Part shown: positions 7,715-14,913 of the stretch, piece after piece | How positions within the stretch are numbered: position 1 is the first letter of the stretch | Layout of the letters: every line of letters starts with the position of its first letter | NCBI GenBank assembly: GCA_030150405.1 | Contig: JASLFU010000035.1 | Location: forward strand, 1-20,885 | Reading direction: 5' to 3' | Origin: Ignatzschineria sp. | GTDB taxonomy: Bacteria > Pseudomonadota > Gammaproteobacteria > Cardiobacteriales > Wohlfahrtiimonadaceae | DNA length: 20,885 nt | The notes under the pieces: generated by a model | What the model saw: the letters and a program-made list of their open reading frames with translations, nothing else | Databases searched by the model: none | What the model was told of the DNA's origin: nothing | Position numbers and translations under genes: made by a program

Positions 7715-8485
7715 TTAATGATTATAGTGCTGAATAAATTGTTTAAACCGCTCAGATTGGGGATTAGTAAAGAGCTCATGAGGATCGCCCTCCTCCTCAA
7801 TCTTTCCTTCATGGAAAAAGACCACACGATTAGCTACATCGCGGGCAAAATCCATCTCGTGAGTCACCACAATCATTGTCATCCCCTCTTTGGCTAATTC
7901 TTGCATTACTGTTAAAACTTCATGCACAAGCTCAGGATCGAGCGCTGACGTAGGCTCATCGAATAACATCACACTCGGCTCCATAGCTAAAGCGCGGGCA
8001 ATTGCGACCCGCTGCTGTTGCCCGCCAGAAAGGGAGATTGGGTAATCATTCACCCGCTCAGATAACCCTACCTTTGCCAAAAGCGCTAATGCCCGCTCTT
8101 TAGCCTCTTGTTTAGAGAGCCCTAGAACATGGACCGGCGCTTCCATCATATTTTCCAGCACTGTCATATGGGCCCAGAGATTAAAATTTTGGAAAACCAT
8201 CCCTAACTCGGTACGCATGGTTTGCAACGCCTTTGGATCTTTAGCTACCAAGCCTTCCCGGCTCTCGATAAGCTCAAGTTTCCGACCATTAATGGTGATC
8301 TCCCCTTGATTGGGGGTTTCCAAAAGATTAATACAACGTAAAAAGGTACTTTTGCCGGAACCCGATGCACCTAAAATCGAAACCACATCACCTTTATTTA
8401 AGGTGAGCGAAATTCCTTTTAGAATCTCACGATCGCCAAAAGATTTGTGGATGTTTTTAACGACTAAGGTCGGCTCGGACTTCAT
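7715..8485 (-). CDS. HisP-type amino-acid ABC transporter ATP-binding protein
   Basis: A 256-residue ABC ATPase that closely follows HisP/AotP of polar amino-acid importers, including HMTVLENMMEAPVHVLGLSK and ALAMEPSVMLFDEPTSALDP. Numbered from Met at 8485: Walker A GASGSGKST at 39-47, Q-loop Q99, signature LSGGQQQR at 152-159, Walker B MLFDEP at 173-178, H-switch H209. It should energise uptake of a basic or polar amino acid (His, Arg or Lys types are the closest relatives) at the inner membrane. An in-frame TTG at 8491 would add two residues. The ATG at 8485 is preferred because AAGGGA sits 8 nt before it. No permease (HisQ/HisM) or binding-protein gene is nearby, so it must partner with products encoded elsewhere. 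Confidence 0.92.
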   Translation of the reverse strand: MKSEPTLVVKNIHKSFGDREILKGISLTLNKGDVVSILGASGSGKSTFLRCINLLETPNQGEITINGRKLELIESREGLVAKDPKALQTMRTELGMVFQNFNLWAHMTVLENMMEAPVHVLGLSKQEAKERALALLAKVGLSERVNDYPISLSGGQQQRVAIARALAMEPSVMLFDEPTSALDPELVHEVLTVMQELAKEGMTMIVVTHEMDFARDVANRVVFFHEGKIEEEGDPHELFTNPQSERFKQFIQHYNH

Positions 8486-8690
8486 GCTCAATATCCCTTA
8501 TCAATACTATTTCACGAAAATAACAATCAAAAACTGAATAACAAACCTACCAAAGTGTTTTTTAAAAAGTGAACTCACTGCATCTTCAGTAGATTTTTAA
8601 ACAATCCCAGATTATACCAAGATTCCTTCTCTTAGGCCGATATTTAAAATCAGCATATTTTTCCTTATCGATCGAAGAATAAAAGAGTGC

Positions 8691-8723
8691 AAAGAAAAAG
8701 CCCCTGCTGTGTTGCAGAGGCTT
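8691..8723 (-). terminator. Terminator after autotransporter A
   Basis: A 10-bp stem with one G-U pair on the minus strand (AAGCCTCTGC with GCAGGGGCTT, 8698-8723), a 6-nt loop, then TTTTTCTTT. It lies 44 nt past the autotransporter A stop. The plus side also runs into CTTCTTTTTAT, so it may work both ways. The remainder of the gap to the HisP-like gene (8486-8690) is A+T-rich and shows nothing else I can support. Confidence 0.82.
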
Positions 8724-8766
8724 CTTTTTATAGCGCAATTGATGGCTAATTTTTCATCAACAAGGA

Positions 8767-11700
8767 TTAAAGCTCCTTTTTAAAGCCCAAAGAGAGCTTT
8801 GTATTATGTGAGCTGTGGCTGCCACGAGTGTGAGAAATTTCACCCCAAAGTGAGGTGTCTCGACTCATGTGACCATGCACTCCCAGCTTCACTTGACCAA
8901 AGTTTCGGCTCTGTGTACTTACGCTATAAGCGCCTGTATCACTATGGAAAGAATCTACCTTAAAGTCACGTGTGTTATGAATATAGTTGATCTCTCCATA
9001 AGGCTGAAAATCCCCTGAAGCTTGATAACGATTTTGGAAACGAACACCTAAACGTAACTGTAAGTTATCTTTGTTGGTTGTCATTTCGGTTCCATCGGTA
9101 GCTAAATGCTTATCTTGCTTCACGCCCATCCAAGTGATCTGCCCTTGAGGCTGAATCATAAAGTCGCTGCCATCTTGTGGGAAGAATGTATATCCCATCT
9201 CAAGTGACGCAACCCAGCCTTTATTATGATAAGTCTGCTCTTTCTCACCAAAATAGGCTTTTGATTTCACCTTCGAGCGCATATTGACATATTGCACCCA
9301 TACATCTGTATAGAAACCCTCAATATCTCCATATGTACCATACACACCTAGCGCAAAACCATGGCCCGAACCTTTTGAAGTGCGAATATTATTATTTTCC
9401 GCTAAATGATTCGTCGTCTTGCTACTCGTATAGCCATAAGCGCCCATTAAACCTAATTTAAATGGATGCTCCGGATCCTCGTTGCGATAGATATCCCCAC
9501 CTATTTGAATAACGTAATTATCAAATCGTGTCTTACTATCTCCCACGCTATCCTTGAAGCGACCGAAGTTTCCATCAATACGCCCCCAAATTGTCTTCTC
9601 TTCATTAAAGAATTGACGATCGTGGAGTTTGTGATTAAAGAGCATATTCGCCGCAACATGATTTGCTAAATAACTTCCATAATGTGCCGCTACTCTTGAT
9701 GGATCTGGATCTTTAATCTCAGGATTCGTAGGGCCTTCAGGATCTGTTGGACCTTCAGGATCTGTTGGACCTTCAGGATCGGTTGGGCCTTCTGGATCTG
9801 TCGGGCCTTCAGGATCTGTTGGACCTTCGGGATCTGTCGGACCTTCGGGATCTGTCGGGCCTTCTGGATCTGTCGGGCCTTCTGGATCTGTCGGGCCTTC
9901 TGGATCTGTTGGACCTTCAGGATCGGTTGGGCCTTCTGGATCTGTCGGGCCTTCAGGGTCGGTTGGACCTTCAGGATCGGTTGGAGCCTCGGATACTAAA
10001 TGCCATTTACCATCATCATTTTTATCAAACTCATAAGTAAAGGCTCCTGCTGTCACTACTCCATCTTTTTTCCCGTTTAAAAGGAAAAAGTCATTTTTCC
10101 CTTGCCCTTTTTCGGCATCAATTAAAAGAATACCTTTATCTGTTAATGCTCCCTTACCGTTAATATTCTCAACAAGTACCGCAGAGCCTGTTCCTTCCAG
10201 CTCTCCTTTAATCACAAGCTTATCGGTTTTAGAGCTATCATCTCCTAATGCAGTACCAAAATGAAGAGCAGAACCTGCATCACCCCTATAATTACCCTCA
10301 ATGGTTAAAGTTCCAAAACTTTGCGATTCCTTATCAAGTTCCTGATCTGCTTGAGTTCCGATATAGATATTTCCAGAGCTAGCAACATCCCCAAGGATTT
10401 GAGAGTTACCACCTGCAAAAAGGTTTGTTCCCTCTTTTAAATTTAGAGCTGTATCAAGCGTATGATCATCAATCACTAATCCACTTCCACTGCCCTTTAC
10501 ATGGGTAGTGCCAGCTTTATACGCTTTATCAATGATTGTTTTTGCAGCACCTAACTGATCATCCGCGATAAAATTAACAACGGTATCTTCAGAGCCATTC
10601 ACAATCGCATGTAGAGTATTGATCTCATTACCCGAAGAGGTAATATCAATGGTTGCACTACTCTCCTTATTAGCATTGATTGTTGCAGTGCCGATAGTGT
10701 CGATCTTATTCACTTCATCAATATGAAGACCTAGCGTTGAATCTTTCCCCTCCATATTCACATCACCGGCAAAATCACTATTCTTCCCGACAAGATTCAC
10801 CTTGGAGCCTTCGTGATTAATATTAAGTGAGCCTTCTCCTTTCAAATTTGGGGTGAAATCACCATCTTCTTGACCATTTAGGTTGATTTTTCCTTGACCA
10901 TCATTGAAAGTAAGCGTTCCGTTACCCGTCAAACCTGCTGGGCTCTCAACATCGATTTTATTACCATTGCCGATGATTTGATCTTTGTCATTAAGGTCTA
11001 AGCGGCCACTGTCGGTAATTGCAACATCACCTTCTACACCAAGTGCATTCTCACGACCCAGTTCCACAATTCCACCTGAAATTTGTGTATCGCCGGTATA
11101 GCTGCTTTGACTCTCTTCATTACCAACAACAATCTTATTATCGCCATCAGCATTAAAGTTAAAGCCCCCTTCGCCGGTAAGATCTGCCGTTAATTCTCCA
11201 GTAGAAGCACCTTCACGATTAATCTCAATCGCTTGCGCCTTTTCTGCAGCGAGTTCTGCAAGCTTATAACCCATCGAAAGCCCAGAGCTTCCACCAATTA
11301 CAGCAAAATCATAGATTGCATCCCCAACCTTTGTGCCATTCTCATCGGTAAGAGTTTGCGTTTTTGATTTCTCATTTAACGCTACCTTTTCATTAGCATC
11401 CTCTGAGTAAACTGCGTTACCAAGAACACCTTCGCTATTATTAAGCGTGAGGTTTGCGCCCTCTTTCTGCTCGGTCTTTTGAGCATTAATCAATGCAATA
11501 TCTTGGCGCTTTTGCTGATCAAGCAGATTCATATGCTTCTTTTGATCTGCATAATCCGCAGTCGTATTCGTGCCGAAGATTAATCCTTCATCGAGCGTAA
11601 CGGTACTATCTTTACTTACGATCAAGCTCTCTTTCACTTCTAATGGATGAGCGATTTGGTGCTGATCTGAGCTACTTTCTAATTTCAGTTCACCCCCAGA

Positions 11701-13380
11701 AAGCTCTAATTCTCTTACTTTATCTAGCTGATCTGTATCATAAATCGCAAGAGAATCTGCACTTAAATTGAGGCTTGCTCCTTCAATTTTTCCAGGATTA
11801 TTAGTAAAATTATAACCGCTCTTTTTAAGCGTTAACTTTCCAGAAAAGTCAGCAGTCTCACCTTTAAGAGTCAAATTATTGAGAATTCCCCCAAGATTGA
11901 CATTTACGCTCCCTTCGCCTTTAAGGTTGGCTGTAAGCTCTTGCGCTTTGTCGGAAGTTAGATTTAAAGAGCTCTTCTCCTCAAGTTGTGCTGTTCCACT
12001 ACCTAGGCCTCCCCCAGTAGAAAGATGAATAGTTCCATCCTCTTTGGCAACTATCTCTCCTGTAAAATCCTCATTATCCGCTTTTGCAGTAAGATGATTG
12101 TCTTTATTTACCGCAAGCACTCCGCTACCTAAGAGCCCTTTTTCACCTTCCAGAATGAGATTGCCCGCAAGATCTTGCTGTTTATCTTGAATATCAAGAG
12201 AAGCGCCATCAGCTACGGTGAGTTCTTTCGACTTTCCAAGAGTATTATCTTTTCCAAGTTGCAGAGTGCCGCTTGAGACTTGGCTCTCACCCGTAAAATC
12301 ATTTTGCTGGTTATTAAGAATGATCGTGTCATCTTTTCCACCCTTCGCAGCAAAATTAAAGCCCCCCTCGCCGGTTAATTTGACCTCTAAAACATTATTA
12401 TTTTCAGAGCCTGTTAGTTCAATTTGACGAGCATTGTAGGCCTGTATTGTTTGAATAAGTGTGGCGACATCAATATTATTCTTATTGACTGCTCCTTCTA
12501 GGAGGCCATAAACAGCTCCAACTTCTTCCTCCCCTTCCATATAGCCTGCAAACTTAACTTGCTCACTTATAGCTGGAATTTGAGCAGTCAGTCTATCCTC
12601 TAAGTAATCTGCAGCACTCTCTTGAGATCTTTCAGTCTTAAGATCAAGAGAAAACTCCCCTCCACTATCTTGGAGCTGAATTGCCGCACCATTTGCAACG
12701 ATAACACCATTTTCTACCGTAACAAGCTCAACATTTTCTATATCTTGTTGATCAAATAGGCTCTTTTCAGGGTTGTAAGCATACGTTCCCCCATCAAGGC
12801 TTTCGACAATAATTTTATTATCCTGCCCCTGAATGGTCATGCCTTTACTGCCAGTAATTTTTAAAGCATTCGCACCCCAATTTTGAGAAAGATCTCTCTG
12901 CTCACCTTCTAACAGAATAACTCCGCCAGAATCAAGCGTGAGGTTATCAAGGTAGCCATTCTCAACTTGGATGTTGTGTAACACTTTTCCTGCTGCTTTG
13001 ACGATAAAGTTAGCTTGCGATGGACGCTCATCCTGATCAACCTTGTTATTGACGGTTGATGTGTTAATGAGACCTGATTCAACGATAAAATTTGAATCTC
13101 CTGCAAAATCTACGGTAGTCTCAGTGCCAAAGTCGAACTTCTCATTATCTTTAATTTTAGCAATGAATGTTCCCTCTTTTTCGACCGTTAAGTTATGGTC
13201 AAATGTTGTGGAATTCTCACTAATGTAACGATAAGTCCCCGCACCACTTTTAGTTACAGTCTTATGATAAACTTTATCTTTATCATCATCAGCAGAAGGA
13301 GGAGTCCAAGTCTCATCAACAGCCCCTTCCACTACTAAGTTATATTTATGATTCTTAGCTTCTTCGCTTGTTAAGAGCAC
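8767..13380 (-). CDS. Autotransporter A, main part: passenger, PEGPTD linker and beta-barrel (C-terminal piece of a frameshifted gene)
   Basis: A 1537-codon frame holding most of a type Va autotransporter. The first possible start here is an internal GTG (in the peptide DSVLLTS). The frame continues upstream to about 13418, where it joins the N-terminal piece by a -1 shift. The passenger (residues 1 to about 1130) is rich in Gly, Asn, Asp and Thr, lacks Cys, and looks beta-helical. It contains two PATR-like repeats that open with LTGEGGFNF (near residues 335 and 733). A pre-barrel region (TIEGNYRGDAGSALHFG) is followed by 14 PEGPTD hexapeptides (about 1133-1217). A barrel of about 310 residues (from about 1226) ends in TKLSLGFKKEL. 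No protease triad, lipase motif or RGD is evident, so adhesion or aggregation is the likeliest role, but this is unproven. Barrel and pre-barrel are paralogous to autotransporter B. Confidence 0.88.
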   Translation of the reverse strand: MLLTSEEAKNHKYNLVVEGAVDETWTPPSADDDKDKVYHKTVTKSGAGTYRYISENSTTFDHNLTVEKEGTFIAKIKDNEKFDFGTETTVDFAGDSNFIVESGLINTSTVNNKVDQDERPSQANFIVKAAGKVLHNIQVENGYLDNLTLDSGGVILLEGEQRDLSQNWGANALKITGSKGMTIQGQDNKIIVESLDGGTYAYNPEKSLFDQQDIENVELVTVENGVIVANGAAIQLQDSGGEFSLDLKTERSQESAADYLEDRLTAQIPAISEQVKFAGYMEGEEEVGAVYGLLEGAVNKNNIDVATLIQTIQAYNARQIELTGSENNNVLEVKLTGEGGFNFAAKGGKDDTIILNNQQNDFTGESQVSSGTLQLGKDNTLGKSKELTVADGASLDIQDKQQDLAGNLILEGEKGLLGSGVLAVNKDNHLTAKADNEDFTGEIVAKEDGTIHLSTGGGLGSGTAQLEEKSSLNLTSDKAQELTANLKGEGSVNVNLGGILNNLTLKGETADFSGKLTLKKSGYNFTNNPGKIEGASLNLSADSLAIYDTDQLDKVRELELSGGELKLESSSDQHQIAHPLEVKESLIVSKDSTVTLDEGLIFGTNTTADYADQKKHMNLLDQQKRQDIALINAQKTEQKEGANLTLNNSEGVLGNAVYSEDANEKVALNEKSKTQTLTDENGTKVGDAIYDFAVIGGSSGLSMGYKLAELAAEKAQAIEINREGASTGELTADLTGEGGFNFNADGDNKIVVGNEESQSSYTGDTQISGGIVELGRENALGVEGDVAITDSGRLDLNDKDQIIGNGNKIDVESPAGLTGNGTLTFNDGQGKINLNGQEDGDFTPNLKGEGSLNINHEGSKVNLVGKNSDFAGDVNMEGKDSTLGLHIDEVNKIDTIGTATINANKESSATIDITSSGNEINTLHAIVNGSEDTVVNFIADDQLGAAKTIIDKAYKAGTTHVKGSGSGLVIDDHTLDTALNLKEGTNLFAGGNSQILGDVASSGNIYIGTQADQELDKESQSFGTLTIEGNYRGDAGSALHFGTALGDDSSKTDKLVIKGELEGTGSAVLVENINGKGALTDKGILLIDAEKGQGKNDFFLLNGKKDGVVTAGAFTYEFDKNDDGKWHLVSEAPTDPEGPTDPEGPTDPEGPTDPEGPTDPEGPTDPEGPTDPEGPTDPEGPTDPEGPTDPEGPTDPEGPTDPEGPTDPEGPTDPEGPTNPEIKDPDPSRVAAHYGSYLANHVAANMLFNHKLHDRQFFNEEKTIWGRIDGNFGRFKDSVGDSKTRFDNYVIQIGGDIYRNEDPEHPFKLGLMGAYGYTSSKTTNHLAENNNIRTSKGSGHGFALGVYGTYGDIEGFYTDVWVQYVNMRSKVKSKAYFGEKEQTYHNKGWVASLEMGYTFFPQDGSDFMIQPQGQITWMGVKQDKHLATDGTEMTTNKDNLQLRLGVRFQNRYQASGDFQPYGEINYIHNTRDFKVDSFHSDTGAYSVSTQSRNFGQVKLGVHGHMSRDTSLWGEISHTRGSHSSHNTKLSLGFKKEL
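9731..9982 (-). repeat. Minisatellite: 14 tandem 18-bp units encoding (PEGPTD)n
   Basis: Fourteen head-to-tail 18-bp units with no spacers, each coding the same hexapeptide of the Pro-rich acidic linker between passenger and barrel of autotransporter A. The units differ at synonymous positions only (for example GGA/GGG, TCA/TCT/TCG, TCT/TCG and GTT/GTC on the plus strand), so peptide identity is kept while DNA varies. Partial copies flank it (PTNPEIKDPDP on one side, EAPTDP on the other). Copy number may change by slippage in 18-bp, in-frame steps. Confidence 0.97.
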
Positions 13381-14360
13381 ACTATCGTTAATCGTGGCAT
13401 TACCGCCGATAATAATTTTCCGTTTTCTCCTGATGCCTTAACTCGACCTAAAATTGAATCATCTCCACTCCCTTTAAGAACCGTCACATCATCAGCTGTA
13501 AGTGTGGTCTCTGTATCTTTATAAGTAGAAGTTAAGATATTTGTCCCATTCTCTATTGTATGCTCTAACTCTTCAGCACCACTTAAACGAAGGGTCATAT
13601 TGGTAACGCCATCTGCCGCCGTAATTTTAGCTGAATTGTCATTAGCATTAGAGAAGCGGTCGGCAATACCATCTTGAAACTCAATATCTATCGAATGAAA
13701 GCCACCCTTCTTTGCTCCAAAGTCAGCGCTTTTAATTGTTGTGCCCGCTCCAATAACAAAGCTGGATGAGTCGGGACCAGCCTTACCTGTATAATTACTG
13801 CTGCTAGGTGACTCAGTTTTTCTTGCATTACTGCGCGTGTTAATCGTCGCTTCCGAGGCCTGAACATTTAATAGCTTAATTACCTCATTGCGATAGGCAT
13901 TTGCTCCATCGAGGTCACTTCGGTCCACAAGAATAAACTCGTCACTATTTACCGCTGTAGCACCATCTAAAATTATACTTGGGGTACTATAATTATGAGA
14001 TTTAGTAATACCAAACGTAAAGCCTTTAGATGTATCATTTGATACAACCACATCCTTTGCGTAAATAACAGGAGCAGGAGCAGAGTTCATATGTGCAGTA
14101 TACTTTCCAAACTCCGCATTATAGGATCCATCATCTTGCTTTTGAATCACTACAAAATCCGTTATATATCCTGGTTTATGCTTAGGTTCTGCTCCCCCCG
14201 CCACACCCGTGAAAAGCGCACCGGTTAGGGCAATTGCCGCGATCTGCGCAAGCATACGTTTTTCAGAACGTGCCGATTTTTTGCCGGACTTTCCAAGTTC
14301 CGAGGTAACAACCCACTTATTTAAGGTTTTATTCCAAATAACTTTAAATATTTTATTCAT
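13371..14360 (-). CDS. Autotransporter A, N-terminal part: ESPR signal peptide and start of passenger (frameshifted)
   Basis: A 329-codon frame whose first about 315 residues are the true N-terminus of autotransporter A. It begins MNKIFKVIWNKTLNKWVVTS, a near-perfect ESPR (extended signal peptide region). A charged stretch follows, then the hydrophobic core LAQIAAIALTGALFTGVAGG with likely cleavage near AGGAEP. The early passenger follows, rich in Ser, Asn and Thr. The last about 14 codons (LLSAVMPRLTIVCS) are out-of-frame readthrough ending at 13371. Reading GGA-AAA as GGA-AAA-ATT with one more A restores ENGKIIIGGNATIND and joins the downstream frame. The whole locus 8767-14360 is one base short of 1865 codons. 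It may be inactivated, phase-variable, rescued by slippage, or a base-calling error in an A-run. Start ATG at 14360; a weak AGAG ribosome-binding site. Confidence 0.85.
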   Translation of the reverse strand: MNKIFKVIWNKTLNKWVVTSELGKSGKKSARSEKRMLAQIAAIALTGALFTGVAGGAEPKHKPGYITDFVVIQKQDDGSYNAEFGKYTAHMNSAPAPVIYAKDVVVSNDTSKGFTFGITKSHNYSTPSIILDGATAVNSDEFILVDRSDLDGANAYRNEVIKLLNVQASEATINTRSNARKTESPSSSNYTGKAGPDSSSFVIGAGTTIKSADFGAKKGGFHSIDIEFQDGIADRFSNANDNSAKITAADGVTNMTLRLSGAEELEHTIENGTNILTSTYKDTETTLTADDVTVLKGSGDDSILGRVKASGENGKLLSAVMPRLTIVCS

Positions 14361-14490
14361 ACTTTGTCTCTTTTTAACGCCCTCTTCTCTATCTTTAATC
14401 GCTGCGAGAAAATCCTTTTAGCAGCTTCCATTTACTCAATATGAAAAAGGTTAAATATCTTTTAAAAGAGATAGCGATTCCTTCCAATCT

Positions 14491-14570
14491 CTAATCTTAA
14501 TTATTTAATAATGTTGATAGATAATCGGCACTCAATATAGATACCCGTATATTCAACGACTTAAGATTAG
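14491..14570. repeat. 10-bp perfect inverted repeat bracketing 60 bp upstream of autotransporter A
   Basis: CTAATCTTAA (14491-14500) and its exact complement TTAAGATTAG (14561-14570) flank 60 bp located about 130-210 bp upstream of the autotransporter A start. It could be an operator pair, the arms of a short invertible element, or chance in A+T-rich DNA. No recombinase gene is nearby. Confidence 0.35.
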
Positions 14571-14598
14571 TAGACATATGCGAGGATTGTTAAGCGAA

Positions 14599-14622
14599 TT
14601 TACATCCCAAATTTAATGTAAA
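14599..14622. promoter_or_regulatory. Operator-like dyad upstream of autotransporter A
   Basis: TTTACAT (14599-14605) and ATGTAAA (14616-14622) form a 7-bp inverted repeat with a 10-bp spacer, about 240 bp upstream of the gene. The geometry suits a dimeric transcription factor, but no known consensus is matched with confidence. Confidence 0.25.
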
Positions 14623-14825
14623 GATATAACAATAATTGAGAGAGTTATTTTTGAGGTAAAAAATCTCCTCTATAAAAAAATATTACGTAAGACATTGTTA
14701 ATAAATAAAAAATGGATCTCCCCGCATAATTAACGGTGCTTTAGATAAAGATCTTTTCTCCCCTAAACTTTGGATAGAGAGAGACACCCTAAGTTTTTAA
14801 TGGTAATCAGGTAAAAAAAGAGCAT

Positions 14826-14855
14826 AAAAAAGCCCCAAATCATCCTTTGGGGCTT
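14826..14855 (-). terminator. Terminator after autotransporter B
   Basis: A 10-bp perfect stem (AAGCCCCAAA at 14830-14839 with TTTGGGGCTT at 14846-14855), a 6-nt loop, followed on the minus strand by TTTTTTATGC. It lies 58 nt past the autotransporter B stop and separates the two autotransporter transcripts. Confidence 0.88.
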
Positions 14856-14913
14856 AATGAAGATTTACATTTAAACACGCTATTTTTTAAAAAAATATTT
14901 TAAATTCATAATC

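Larger units (their letters stand above)
14361..14825. other. A+T-rich intergenic region upstream of autotransporter A
   Basis: About 465 bp with no credible gene on either strand. It should hold the autotransporter A promoter and leader, but I could not place a convincing -35/-10 pair. Two dyads stand out and are listed separately: a 10-bp inverted repeat at 14491-14500/14561-14570 and a 7-bp one at 14599-14605/14616-14622. Confidence 0.6.

Noticed and set aside
8486..8530. TTGATT/TATTGA promoter pair for the HisP-like gene
   Set aside because: With an 18-bp spacer it would start transcription inside the ribosome-binding site, so it is unlikely to be the working promoter.
9731..9982. Possible CRISPR array from regularly repeated units
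   Set aside because: The 18-bp units are directly contiguous with no spacers and lie in frame inside an autotransporter gene.
9747..10040. Plus-strand open frame encoding a Leu/Asp-rich repetitive protein
   Set aside because: It is the antisense reading of the PEGPTD minisatellite. An 18-bp unit without stops keeps all frames open. It has no ribosome-binding site.
13410..13422. Programmed -1 ribosomal frameshift signal in autotransporter A
   Set aside because: A-AAA could allow slippage of one tRNA, but A-AAA-TTA does not fit the X-XXY-YYZ form for both tRNAs, and I see no downstream stimulatory structure. Kept only as one option in the frameshift finding.
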